Below, in pieces: positions 1 through 11,920 of a stretch of DNA of 64,000 nt. Each line of letters opens with the position of its first letter. The stretch's first letter is position 1. The stretch covers positions 62,001 through 126,000 of the forward strand of contig JAUGWO010000112.1 of NCBI GenBank assembly GCA_049724395.1, read 5' to 3'. The notes beneath the pieces are model-generated. The model was not told the origin of the DNA, searched no databases, and saw only the letters and a list, made by a program, of their open reading frames with translations. This stretch comes from Spongospora subterranea f. sp. subterranea (lineage: Eukaryota; Endomyxa: Phytomyxea; Phytomyxea; Plasmodiophorida). A program made the position numbers and the translations under genes.

Positions 1-1015
1 ATACTGTAGACGGACTGCGATAGGATCCTGCCCTTGATCGACGGGAGATCGGTCAACGGGACGACCGTCAACGATAATCTATCAGCGGGGGATAGATATG
101 AGACAGACAGTAGTACAGACAGACATGGGTGGTCCAGTGCGAATTGCGCCATCGCTCTGGCGGCCAATGCGAGCGATATAGACGGGGCCAGATCAAGCAG
201 CATTGATAGGGTGATCGGGGTCGACTGGATCGATATATGATCGTCGATAATCAATATACATTGGTCCATCTGTGATGATGATCGACAGATCGTGTCGGGT
301 GTTCGAAAACGTTCGAACAGACGACGTTTACGCCCCCTACCCCCAATGCGCCCGTAGCGCCATGTGCCCGGTATTCACGTACTGTATATATACATGTATA
401 CCGTTCATGGTTTGACTGGCGGCGATAATATCGCCAGAGAACGCCAACGTGTTGAGCCGAAGGTGATCGGTGGGTGGTGTGGCGGTGTCGGTTGTGTGTG
501 TGGCGATCCCCTAACAATATAGCGATATTCCCATTGTCTGTCGGTATTGTGTAATCCCCTCCCCCTCATGATGAAGACCTGCCAGACACGACCCCCCTCC
601 AATCCTGTTCGTCAGATATTCCCATTGTCTGTCGGTATTGTGTAATCCCCTCCCCCTCATGATGAAGACCTGCCAGACACGACCCCCCTCCAATCCTGTT
701 CGTCAGATATTCCCATTGTCTGTCGTTAAGGCGTATGCCAGTTGGTCATAGGTCGTGTGCCGAATAATATCATCATCATCTGCCCGTCCCTTTATCTATC
801 GTCCTGAGATCGTCTAGAATAATCCCCCGATCACGTGGTATTTGTTGGTGTGGTTTGGTCCTGGATCCCCCTCCCCCCTCCTCCCTTCCAGTCCCTCCCC
901 CTCATTTACCCATCGTCGTCATTCCCCCGTTCTTCCCTTCCTCCCACACCCCTTCGCCAAGTGCCAGGGTGGATCGCTAAACCCAATATCGTCATCCCTT
1001 CGATCCACCACCAGT
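1..1015. other. Intergenic region with a short tandem repeat
   Basis: No coding sequence is convincing here. The open frames on both strands are short, lack recognisable motifs and cross the 91-bp repeat. A pyrimidine-rich stretch (about 860-960) lies just before the copper ATPase start and may belong to its promoter or 5' leader; that is inference from position only. Confidence 0.5.
524..724. repeat. 91-bp tandem repeat, about 2.2 copies
   Basis: Two essentially identical 91-bp units (524-614 and 615-705) are followed by a 19-bp partial third copy. Each unit starts with gatattcccattgtctgtc. The two full copies look identical by eye, so the duplication is recent. Confidence 0.9.
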
Positions 1016-4000
1016 ATGGACGGTGCCATGAGCGTGGCGCTAGATGTGATAGAGCCAGGAGCGATGATCTGCACAACCCTGGATATTGACGGGATGACCT
1101 GTTCGGTCTGTTCAGGAACCGTTGAGCGTGCTCTAACGGCCGTTCCTGGCGTCTCTAATGCCTACGTCAATCTATCCACAAACACAGCTAAAGTATCAGC
1201 CGGCGCATAACCGCGCCATGGCGCCATTCGCTAAACCCCGTCGGTTCAGGTTTATTCCCATCAGTGTATGGACAACAGCACGCTGTGTAGCGCCGTTGAG
1301 GAGATCGGGTTCGGAGCGGCCATATCGTCAACCGGATCGAAACGATCATCGGGCCGTGTCCTGCTGACCATTCCCGATCAGAAAGCGGTTGATTTCCTGT
1401 TGTCGATGGACGGCGTCGAGGAAGTTGTCGCCCTTGATGGGCACCAAGTTCGTATCGATTATAGCCCAACGCTGTGTAAAGCGCGAACCATATTGGAGCA
1501 GGTCGGGGTCGACAAAACGACCGGCGGTGTTGGCAATTTGGTGATTGTGTGTTCCGGTGTAGCTCCAACAGCATGGGTACTCAGCCGAGATCACCAAACA
1601 GTTCAGCGATCACCATCACCGGAAGGCGCACATGGAGGCGCGCCAGGAGGCGGAATCAGGTCAGATTGCTGCTCGGACGACATCGAATCGGGGAAATTGA
1701 CACAAGTAATGCGATCAGATCGATGGTTGTCGCGGTTCTGGATCTCATTATCGTTGACGATCCCCGTATTCTTCATCTGTATGACCGATTCCCTATCCGA
1801 GATCAAGCTGGTTCACGATTGCTCGTACCGGACGATTCTCCTGGCGGTGTTCGTGACCCCCGTTCAGTTCTACGTCGGATCCGGGTTCTATATCGGTGGG
1901 ATGAACGCCATTCGGGCTGGGGCGGCCAATATGGACGTGCTCGTTGTGTTGGGCACCACCGCTGCATATTCATATTCCATGGCCTCCTTGATCTTCATGG
2001 TTTATTCTGAACCACTTGGCCAGGTTCATCCCCATCGTGTTTTTTGCCACTTTGTTGCACATGTCGATGACGCTTTATGTCGCTCTCAGGAACTGCCGAC
2101 GTTCTTCGAAACGTCCGCCTACCTGATCACGTTCGTTCTACTGGGGAAGTACCTGGAGCTGTTGGCCAAGGCCAAGAACGTCGACGGCGCTTTTAAAGCT
2201 GATGGGGTTGGCGCCCAAGGTGGCGCGCGTCATCACATTGAGCGATACAGGAAAGGTGATGACCTCTGAGGAAGTGGACGCGAATCTCGTGGAGATTGGC
2301 GAATTAGTGTTGGTATTGCGAGGGGTAATAATAATCGACGTCGGATGGTTTTCGTTTGTCGCTGATTGTCATCCACGATTCAGGAAAAATTTCCAGCGGA
2401 CGGGATAGTGAAACACGGTCTGAGCACTGTAAATGAATCACTTGTAACAGGCGAGTCGCAATCGATCGTGAAAGTGTCTGGGGATTATATCATTGGGGCA
2501 ACCGTCAACTTGGACGATCAGCTGATTGTGGAAACGACCGCAACTGGATCAGATACGGTAATGGCCCTTGACATTCTCTAGGCCACAGCGTTGTCATTTT
2601 TTGATTGTCCTTTTTTTGTTTCCGTTTTTTTTTCTGTTCGTTGATTAGTGAGTGAGTGAGGTCAGGTTCTGTCGTCAATTATATCGTTGGTTGAGGAAGC
2701 GCAGACGTCGAAAGCCCCAATTCAGGCCCAGGCCGATAAGCTGGCGTCTGTGTTTGTGCCGTCGGTCTTGTTCGTGTCGTTGGTCACATTTATCGTCTGG
2801 TACTCGCTATTGAAACTGAACATCGTTCCTCAATCTGCTAAGATCCCTCATGGTATTCCCGACGGTTTCCCGCTCTAATTGTCTAACTATGATTTGCAAA
2901 AGGCGTTGATGATTTCCTATTTGCGTTCATGTTCGCCGTATCGGTGATCGTCATCAGCTGTCCTTGCGCGCTGGGTCTGGCGACGCCAACGGCGGTGATG
3001 GTGGCGACCGGCGTCGCCGCCAGATTGGGAATCCTGATCAAAGGAGGTCGAGCGTTGGAGACGGCAGGAAAAGCATCGATCGTTCTGTTCGATAAAACCG
3101 GGACATTGACCATTGGTGCTCCTCAAGTAATATTCCATAGCATGTTGTTCATCGAGATGATTCATTTCGGAACACAGGTGATCGGGGCCCATATTGTTGA
3201 GGATATCGATGAGGATTCGTTCTGGACCTTGGTCGGCAGTTCCGAGATGCAAAGCGAGCACTTGATAGGTAGAGATGGGGCGATTAATGATGTATTTGGG
3301 GTTCACGATGCTGACTAACGATATAATAATCAGGACGATGCCTGTATTCGTTCGCGTTGAGTAAGTGTAAAAGCGATTTGGCCGGAGTGGAACAGTTTGA
3401 TATGCCCGAGGCGTTTGAGGCCAAAACGGGAGCTGGTATATCTGCCGAAATCAATGGAATGCAGGTGAAGAAATTGGTGGTGTCGTCAGAAAATGTGATT
3501 GCCGACGAGCTTTATTGGCGTTTAGGTTCTGATCGGGAATAATTCATGGCTGACCGATCATGGGAGTATTGTCGATCAATGGGCCCACGATCATGTCGAG
3601 TCGGCGTCGGCATTCGGACACACTTCCGTATTGGTTGCATTCGATCGGCGCCTTGTCGCTGTGATTGTCGTGGCCGATGCCTGCAAACCGGAAGCCGAAT
3701 CGGTGGTGTCGTATTTAGAGAGCAGAGGTTAGCGGTGGAGTGATCCATGATTTGGGATTGGGTGGACGCCTAAGGACGCGTGATCTGATAGGATTGGAGG
3801 TGTGGATAGTGACAGGCGATAACGATGAGACCGCCAGGACCATTGCCGATATGGTCGGGATAAGTCGCCGCCGTGTTGCGTCTGAGGTTCGCCCTGCTGG
3901 TAAACAGGAACTCGTGGCCCGCTTGCAGGTAATCTGTTTGGATTCGTGTGGCGTTGTCCGTTTTGGCCTAGGGGCTGATAGCTGTGTCGTGTGATTGGTC

Positions 4001-4564
4001 TAGAGCGAAGGGCATGTCGTGGTGTTCGTCGGGGATGGCATCAATGACAGTCCAGCATTGGCCCGGAGCGATGTCGGTGTGGCGCTAGGGGCTGGCGCAG
4101 ACATAGCGGTTGCATCAGCCGATATCGTCTTGCTCAGCAACAAGCTGACCGAGGTGGCAACGGCATTAGACCTGTCTCAGGTATTTTCCCCCAGTGTATT
4201 CGTTGGCAATCGCCATCTCATACCACCACCCCCCACCTTTCAGGTTGCTCTTCGGCGTATACGGTGGAATCTGATTTGGGCTCTGATCTATAATATCGTG
4301 GCGATTCCGGCAGCGGCTGGCCTGTTTTACCCTCTGATTCACGAGGCTCTCCCCCCTGCCCTAGCTGGATTAGCCATGGCGGCGTCCTCATTATCTGTGG
4401 TCATATCGTCGCTATTCCTGGAGAGATATAAACCACCAAGCATGGAGAATATCTCCAAGGATCGGTATAGGCGGGCGGATTCGTCAGAGCACGAGAGAGA
4501 GTTGCTTGTTCCCGCTGTCAACAATTTTCTGATACCGAGGAGAAAATCTGAAAATATCATATAA
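1016..4564 (+). CDS. ATP7: Copper-transporting P1B-type ATPase (ATP7/CCC2 family)
   Basis: ATP-driven Cu(I) pump, in this family normally in Golgi or post-Golgi membranes loading secreted cuproenzymes. Twelve exons join in frame: 1016-1192, 1265-2023, 2090-2324, 2384-2557, 2666-2852, 2903-3126, 3178-3268, 3334-3464, 3526-3727, 3792-3928, 4004-4180, 4244-4564, giving about 937 aa. An N-terminal HMA domain with GMTCSVC is followed by a second HMA-like domain lacking CxxC. Then come the TGES actuator loop (about 2449), the transmembrane copper motif [11 protein letters not shown] (about 2956), the phosphorylation motif DKTGTLT (about 3091), the SEHLIG nucleotide-binding motif (about 3253), TGDN (about 3810) and [10 protein letters not shown] (about 4031), plus the terminal membrane pair. 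The start is the ATG directly before the first HMA. One extra base near 2179-2182 breaks the frame just before a segment aligning to the KTSEALAKLM region of ATP7. It is either a sequence error or a mutation. Confidence 0.93.
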
Positions 4565-4683
4565 CTTTAGATAATTAAATACCTATTTAACCGATGATTA
4601 AGCACTTAATTTTTTTGCTAATAAAGTAGATCTGAAAAAGTGATTACAGACACGCATTTGTATTGTTAATACAATGAACAGGT

Positions 4684-6504
4684 TTATGCAGCAACTTCTT
4701 TGGGAAAGTCACCACCTTTAACCCACTTGGGAGCAATTGGGTGCATAGTGTCAAAATCATTGGCACCGTGATCGTGAGCAATAGCAGAGAGATTTGAGTA
4801 CATGTCGTACATAGCACCCCAGTAAGTGGTGACATTATAATGAAGATCAAGCTCAGGAACTTCATCTGCCAACTCTTGGATCGCCTTTTGCACTTTAGGA
4901 TCGCTTTCCCTGTAATGGGGCATCAGAGGCCACAGATGGTGCGCAACCTAATCCAAGATTTTAAACACGGACTAAACAAACTTGGGACGGGAATATAGTC
5001 ACTTGATAATTAAGATAACCCATCAAATAGTCAACAATGTTATCCATAATAGGGCCTAAGACAGGTCCAATCGCCTTGCTGTGGGAATGGATATCAAGGG
5101 TTCGGCGAAGGGAGCGTTCAATCTGAAAATCAAATTACTATGGGTGTCGATGAGACGAATACGAGAATTGAACAACCCAGTGCTCTCGATGGTGGTACTG
5201 TAGCAAAGGCAGTGGTGTGTGAGAAAGAGCAAAGTTTGTGAAGAGTAGAGTGGCCTCGAAAGAGGACGAGGCAAGATGCAACAGGACTGATTGAGCAAAG
5301 CCAATACGTGGGACAAAGAATCCGAAATATGCAATCCAATGAAATGCAAGAGCAAACGCATCAAAAAAAGCCTCGTGCCTAAAAATATTCGTTCAGATAC
5401 AATGTCCGATCCAATGAGAGATGTCCTACTGGATAATATTAAGTGGATGGAGCCAAAATTGCCAAAAATGTACCAAACCCCAAACCATGAGCTGGTAGGT
5501 CCATGCTTGGAAGCGAAGTAAGAGACGATTACCGTTTTTCGCCGTGATGCTATCAGTAGCCTAGAGCAGAGTTCAGAAAACTTATATACTACAAGACTGT
5601 AGTCCTCACTAATGGAAGGACATCCATGTCAACATCGGCACCATGACGTTGCGGGTCGGCATGATGGCGATTGTGCGACCGCCGCCACCTGAAAAGATAG
5701 AAAATACAATCAGATTATATATTAAGTGATATTTCATGCGAACCATTGGGCGCTCCCAGCAAGACCGAACCCGAACCAAAACGTGCCGACGGCTATGTTG
5801 AGCCGGTGATTAGTCGAGATGCTGCCATGGTTGGCTTCATGCTGGAACCACCCCGCTCGCTGCATGAACAATCCCAGGATGATGGCGCCATGTATCCAGC
5901 CAAGGTAGCTTCCTGGGCTAACTACACACCTGGGAGAGCGCGTCAGCAATAAGTATTGTAGGATAATTGATACGCACCATGATCCCCAGAATAGCAAGGC
6001 AAATAGCTCGAAATTTCTCCATAAGAAGTGAGAAACGGTATAGTCGAATAGCCCGTCGTCACGAAGCTGGCGAGTTACGCGATGGAATTTTTCAGTAAGC
6101 TGCTTATCATAGGGTCTTGCTTTCTTCATAACTTCGATTTCCTCCTATACTTGTAGTTAAAAAACGCTGATTCCGCAACTTGAGAAGACCAGTACCTGGT
6201 TGAGCTTACGCGACTTGCCTTCTTTACGAAGCTTGGCCAATGCCAGCAAAGGCTCCTTCGAATGACCATGCATGCTCTCAAAAGCGATCGTGGCGTCAGC
6301 CGGAAACTTGATATCACTTGGGTTTACCTAAACCATGGCGTCATTGCCAGCCACGCAGATCCATTGCTCGATGAGGTCTACCTGGTTCATGATGATCGAC
6401 CCTCCTGGATGCTTGAAGTCGGTGATGTCATAGACGGTCCCGTGGATGACCAGTTCAGCCCCGTCCTCCTGTTTCGGGCGCAGGTACGATGCCCGTTGTC
6501 CCAT
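4684..6504 (-). CDS. Cytochrome b5-fused front-end fatty-acid desaturase
   Basis: Inserts a double bond near the carboxyl end of polyunsaturated acyl chains in the ER membrane; delta-4, -5, -6 or -8 specificity cannot be read off. Nine exons on the minus strand: 6504-6382, 6327-6196, 6144-5978, 5929-5744, 5688-5598, 5560-5430, 5378-5177, 5122-5003, 4947-4684, giving 471 aa, normal for the family. The N-terminal cytochrome b5 domain has HPGGS and DATIAFE. Histidine box 1 is QHEANH, box 2 is HNRHH (after WRRS), and box 3 is QVAHHLWP. Box 3 keeps the diagnostic front-end Q in place of H, but has VAHH rather than the usual IEHH. The intron after 5598 is only 37 bp. The start is the first ATG upstream of the b5 domain; the frame stays open further upstream (to about 6540), so a short 5' exon is possible. 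It is convergent with the copper ATPase, with stops about 120 bp apart. Confidence 0.92.
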
Positions 6505-7329
6505 GCCGGCGGAATCAAACCAGCGCCGCTCCACGTCCCAAAACCTGAGCGATATAAGAGTGAGATGAGGACTACCCCCTACAGACTCAGGTCCTACTCC
6601 TAGCCCGCAGTACCTAATGACATTGCCCCAGTCCCTCTAGGATACGGCACCGTAGTAACGCAGGTCGCCGACTCATGAACTCCGCCGCATGGCTCTCTCT
6701 CCACTTGGCCGCTACTGTTACCGAACCATACCGAGAAATTGCGCCAACCGGAACCCCCGCTTGACGGCAGGACAGATAAGGTTGAATAACTTTGTTAATC
6801 ACAAAAAGTACCTTCAAACAACTGTAGCAGATTCCAGAAAACACATTTCCCGCAGTGGAAACTCAGAAGTCGACAGTTCACGGATTCGCAATCCCTCTTC
6901 GTTGATTTTGTCAAGTCGGGTGCATGAAGCGATGTGGGTTTGATTGATTTCTAGTAATGGGGTGGAGGTTCAGGAAAAAATGGTATAACAGCCAAGCCAA
7001 CGACAAAACGTCGCCCGCCGAGTTCGCCGAGAATTGTTTTCGGAGCTGCTAACGAAGAGCTCTTTCGGTGCCAACTTAGAGTGAACCTTGTTATTGTCTG
7101 TTATCGGGGATTAGAGTCACTGGACGGAAAGAAATTAACGCTCAAATCTAAAATAAATATCTCTGTTGAATCCACTGTGTATTGCTTGTGAGCATCCGCG
7201 ATATTGCCACAGAGATTCATTAATACGGCTGCTTCATCGGGCTTCGACGGTCATCCGCGATATAGCAGTTCCTGGATTGGTCTAGGACCATATAGAGTCA
7301 TGTTTATATAGCCGGAATTGCTCATTAAT
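6505..7329. other. Intergenic region, no gene seen
   Basis: It lies upstream of the desaturase and downstream of the decayed MULE. Two similar phrases beginning catccgcgatat (about 7194 and 7253) are the only repeated sequence noticed. The open frames are short and show no motif. Confidence 0.5.
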
Positions 7330-10300
7330 TTATTTCATTACTTCGAAAAGACAGTTAATTCTAATGAGGTCGAGTTCAGACTCGGACAGCTCATCCGGAA
7401 CAATGGTCTGATCTGCCTGAGCAGCAGCCATTGTGTAAATGCATAATCCACAATTGACAGAATTTTGAAGCGGACCATCGGGCATTGCAATTTCCCAATC
7501 ACGGTCAGGAAACATGTCAAAAAGCCATGGCTGTATACACAACATATTAACCTCAATGTGATCTCTCTTGAAACTTGCCGATCTAAGAGGATCATAGAGG
7601 AAAATGATCTCTTCATCCAGATAGATGGATATCAACATCCAGTGATCATTAAACTATATTGCCAAGTCAGTACACTGTTTGTTGAAATGACGCAAAAACA
7701 CAAACAAAGATAGGACATAGAATCAGTTTGATCGAAATGTCGACCGCATCAGGAAACGGGATAGGGTGATTGTCTCGGCAGACATCACACGATAGAGCTA
7801 ACACCTTAGGGTGGTATGTTTGGAAATATGAGAACACCGCATCGATAGAAAAGTTATGGAGACGTTGGCCCTTCCCGAACCTGAACATCAAGTCGCCCGA
7901 ATTGAGGCCACGCCACAATTTCGTGGTATTGAGCGGCGACAATAATTGGCCGAGAACTTCAATTACCATGTTTCGGATTGAAGGACTCATCAACCTTCTT
8001 GTTTCGTAGCTGCCGGTTTCATGATCAGGAGAGGAGCCAAGTAATGAATTCGTGGGCAGCAGGGCCCATTTGCAGCGCAGTGTGTAGAGCAGTCATGGCA
8101 TCTATTACATCACTAACAGCAGGTTCAGGATTGAACGACAAAATACATTATTGACTAAGCAACCGTGCTGCCTACAATGAAAAAATGCAAGAAACGTCTG
8201 AGGAAAACTGAGCACACTGCGAACAATCCTCCATTGATTGAATAAGATTTCAAGACTAAACTCTGAGCCAAGTCCACAACAGACCGATGAGGCAAGAACG
8301 AAGCATCCTGACAAAGCAACGAGATTAGCACTCCATAACATTACACCAACATCCCTTGCCTGTTCAATAAGCTGATGCTGATTATTCCACACTAAACGGC
8401 AACTTGCTCTAGCATCGTCGCTGGGTTTGATCATTGTATCAACCCGCGACTGAAAATATAACAAGGAACAGTTTTTGAAACTGTCTGCAAGAGCGCGGAC
8501 GCTAATGGTGGAGACGACTATTCAAGTGTTCGCTGTCAGGGAGATGCTATGGAATAATCGAAAACATACCAGCACACGGTGATGGTGACCTTTGCTCTGT
8601 CACCGGAATAATGGCATCATCAATTTCTGATGACGATGGTCTGCTGGAATCAACAAGTTCGACATCCAGAAGTACGGACGTTAGAAAATTTACATGGAAT
8701 AATTCGAAACAATACCGGCAGACAGTGAACCCGATGATACCGCCTGAAATGATTGATTAAAGAAAGGACACCTTCCTCCTGAACGATGCCTTTTGTAGAT
8801 AAAACCCCATTCCTGGCGCATTGCGAACAGTGCTTGACGTCCACGCGCTGCTTTTTGCGCCGCCGAACTGCTGCAGGAGCGCGGTTGGTTGTATCAATGT
8901 GCTGCCGGCCTGGTACAACGTGCTCTCTCGGCGGCGCCAGTAAATATGATTCTGAAAATGAGACGCCACGTCAAAAATAAGATTGTAAGGTGTATTCATT
9001 GAACGACCCTCTGAAGTTGACGTTGGGTCGCCATCGCTGTTGATCAAGATATTGATTGCGAGAATTTATCGTTTGAACAAAAGTTCATTTTTTGTAGAGT
9101 AAGAAAATAGTTCTTTGCATTTAAGTAGCAAAGTTGTGTATGGTGAGGTTGACTTTGATGGGTATTGAATCTGACCATATGCTTTTAACATCAAATCTCT
9201 GGCAGATTCTTGTTCAGAAGCGCAAACAAGCCTGCCATCTGGAGCTGCATCTAACCCACCAAAAAGTTGCTTGGCGGCCAAAGCCATGAGCGGATATTGG
9301 CGAATTCGCCAGCGATCCGGCAGATGCTTCACCTGGACAGTGCATTGTGTCAAAGTAATTGGATACCAATGCAATTGAGATGGTTTACCTGAAAGAAGTC
9401 TATGTTGATGTGCGATACGACTGCAGCAATATGGCGGCAAGGAATACGGGTGGATAGGAACGTATGACGCGTTCCCGATGGTGGATCTACACCATTCTAG
9501 AACACCGAACAGCGAACAACCCTGTACTCTTGACATTGGAGGATCGGAGGAACAGCATGTTGAACACTAAAAAAAAACGGGACACTCTCTTCAGAACCGT
9601 CGGGATCTATTGTCAAAAGTTGCCCGACAGAGCTGTTCCTGCATTCGCTTTTGAACGTATGGGCTCCACTCGCGGCCATCATTTAGCAGCTTTGATATTA
9701 GCTTTAACGTGTCCTCTTGTCGCTCAACAATTGACTCAATGTGCTGTGTCAATTGGTACAAATTAAACGACCGTAGTTCCTTTTTCTTGTCCTACTTGAT
9801 AAGGGAATTGTTTCCCTCCCCTCTTTGCGTAGACCTGGCGCCGGCTGTAAAGATTTCTCCCGTACAAAAACGACAAATTTTCTTGCAATCGTCTTTCAGT
9901 CTCTGAATAAAGCACAACGGTTTCGCAGCAATGCCGAACTTTAAGCGCATGTTGTCAATATGCCCGTTAAAAAACTGCACGCTTTCGAAATCGTCGTATA
10001 CCGATTTCAACACATCACGCACGAAATCATTTGACATTCTTCGGAAAGTCCAGACTTATTCGCGAACAATAGTTCTTGGAAATGCTGGGAACAGAGGACG
10101 TGTTTAATCCGAAAGACTTCAGCAGTTCTCGGGTAGCATGCTCCGCCATCCGTCATTAAAGTGCTATCTTCAATTCCCAAATGCAACTGTTCCAACGCCC
10201 AGATCAAATGATCTGATTGTTCAGACCAGAACAGTGAGAATCTGCACATAACAGACTGACCCAGCGCGTCTATCAGAGTGTTGATCATATCAACCATGCT

Positions 10301-10890
10301 GTTGAGTACCGTCATTGATGTCGAAATCTCTATATATCGTGATGTATGGAACCATTGAAGGCTACATAATAATACCGATCAGTATCATGTATAAAGATAC
10401 GAACACACAAACTTAGTTTCGCTATGACAGCATCTGTAAGCCGCAAATCGGTACCAAATTTGACTTCAAAAACGCCGCCTTGGACTTTGTATGCTGATCC
10501 CAGCTCCATGAACTTGGACATGGCGTCTTTGTCCTTGCCAAAAGACTCTTCAAAGCGTTTTTCTAAAAGACGGCATGATAACGGAGTATCGATTTCACGT
10601 CCGACGATCTGGGCGTTGAACATGCTCCTCGCCTTCGTAGCGCCTAACCGATGCTGGCCAAGACTTAGTACAAATTCTAACTCCTTGGCAGTCAGAAAGG
10701 ACTGTTGATCCAAGAAAGTTCTAGAAGATGGCCCAAGTTGCTGATGCTTCAGAGGGTGATTATGGGTTAAGACCTGAAGCGGACCTCTAATGTGATCAAG
10801 GAAGCAGTAACTCACTGTCAACTCTTGATCGATTAAAAAAACGCTTCGTCTAAACGTTGAAAGAGAACTGCACACGGAACCTTTCATCAA
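7330..10890 (-). pseudogene. Decayed Mutator-like (MULE) transposase with C-terminal Ulp1 protease
   Basis: Read on the minus strand from 10890 down. The first block (10890-10330) contains HNHPLK and a long helical region. The DDE core (10315-10010) contains LMTDGGACY followed by HVLCSQHF, matching the second catalytic Asp and the CxxH-like motif of MULE transposases. The segment at 10037-9792 ends with TQRGEGNNSLIK, equivalent to the conserved QRSEsmNs motif. Frames change between blocks and stops interrupt 9790-8100, so the transposase is broken. At the 3' end (about 7990-7330) is a C48/Ulp1 cysteine protease domain with a His-Trp pair (about 7645), a YDPLR aspartate and QNSVNCG holding the catalytic Gln and Cys. 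Ulp1-bearing MULEs are known in plants and fungi. The terminal inverted repeats were not located. Confidence 0.75.
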
Positions 10891-11211
10891 TGCTCTTTCA
10901 TAAGTTCAAAAGTTAGAATTGAAAAGCAATGGACGTGGATACGTAAAATATCACCTTAGAGCAGGGCTTGTCGCATTGGCCGCAATGAGGCAACCTCTTC
11001 TGATGAGTTTGGCGAATGTGATGTCGGTACTCGGTACCATGAATGTTCAAAAACTGGGCAGGAGTGTGGTTCCGCGTGTCTTGGCACAATGGGAACACAA
11101 ATTCTTCGAATAGTGTTCCACAATGGCTGATAATTGATGGAACAACGAGAACGGCATTCGCAAAAGTCGCCAAGTACAGTGATAAATTGCGAGTCGTCAT
11201 TAGTATCGTCG

Positions 11212-11370
11212 TTGTGTCGTCTGCTGAGGAGAAGCTCTCGCAGTTCGAGGCGAAGCTGGCTAAAGCGGAGGCGCGTCTCAAAGCTGCCGAGGATGCCAAA
11301 GACCAAAAACTGATACTCATGTATGGGTCCATGGTCTCACAGCTTCTGGCTCTCCTGCCACGTCCTGGTA
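11212..11370 (+). CDS. Short coiled-coil coding fragment, unrecognised
   Basis: An open frame on + contains a heptad-rich stretch (EEKLSQFEAKLAKAEARL) followed by ILMYGSMVSQLLALLPRPG. The composition is typical of a coiled coil joined to a hydrophobic helix. It lies in a longer open frame (11043-11438) whose 5' part looks like chance. This may be one exon of an unknown gene or a relic. No family is assigned. Confidence 0.3.
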
Positions 11371-11607
11371 AAATCATCCATCATTTTTCATACTTTGTAT
11401 TTGTTTTGATATATTTTGTGCCAACTTGCTCATATTGATAATGTTGGTTCTGATCTGATATGATTCGTAGTGTTTATATTGATTATTTTGACACAAAGTT
11501 GAGGATTTTTCACACGTGTGGTATTTATTCTAGGCGTATGGCCCATTGGCCATTCTATCTTTCCACCCCGACTGAACAAGCTTCATACGTCATTGCGTCT
11601 GCAGCCT

Positions 11608-11670
11608 CAGCCGCGTATTTCTGCAGATAAACGTGGCGCAAGTCCGTTTATCTGCAGAAATACGCGGCTG
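11608..11670. repeat. Perfect hairpin: 26-bp arms, 11-bp loop
   Basis: The left arm 11608-11633 (cagccgcgtatttctgcaga...) and right arm 11645-11670 are exact reverse complements by eye. The GC-containing stem would extrude strongly as DNA or RNA. It sits about 160 bp beyond the 3' end of a copia pol fragment, so it may belong to that element's 3' region. Confidence 0.9.
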
Positions 11671-11827
11671 CCACTACCGATGAAGCTCGCCCGCAATGAT
11701 TGTGTATTAGGACAGCACAAGAGGTGATGAGACCGGGATTGCGGGTCTCAGGGTCAGGAGAGAAACACACCGCCCTTAACGATTACAGCTCAGCATGTAG
11801 CCAGCTGCAGCGCGTCGGTCATCAGTT

Positions 11828-11920
11828 TCAACACTCCCGCCCGCGCGTACAGCTGGTACCGCCGCACATGAGCCTGTCGCGAAACTCTCGGAACTTGTCG
11901 ACGGGTAGGGCTTTGGTGAG
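11828..11920 (-). pseudogene. Copia pol C-terminal piece, downstream of an insertion
   Basis: On the minus strand the frame reads LTKALPVDKFREFRDRLM and then stops at 11828-11830. This is the end of a copia RNase H. It continues directly the protein frame interrupted at 14963-14974, overlapping it by the four residues LTKA. The two pieces were one gene before the intervening element inserted. Confidence 0.85.

Noticed and set aside
842-1210. Longer 5' extension of the copper ATPase frame (from 842)
   Set aside because: The added residues are Pro/Ser low-complexity from a pyrimidine-rich tract and start at a non-ATG codon; the ATG at 1016 precedes the HMA domain directly.
2179-2197. A 19-bp GT...AG segment that would restore the copper ATPase frame as a micro-intron
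   Set aside because: Removing it deletes the conserved TSTALLK residues that align with ATP7; a one-base error explains the frame better and retains them.
6328-6381. In-frame VAGNDAM inside the desaturase b5 region, resembling the b5 GxDAT motif
   Set aside because: It is followed at once by a stop codon; treating 6328-6381 as a GT-AG intron gives DATIAFESMHGHSK in frame, a better match.
10913-11377. 154-codon minus-strand frame upstream of the MULE, with scattered Cys and His
   Set aside because: No regular C2H2 or other finger spacing is seen, and the opposite strand carries a more convincing coiled-coil frame over part of it.
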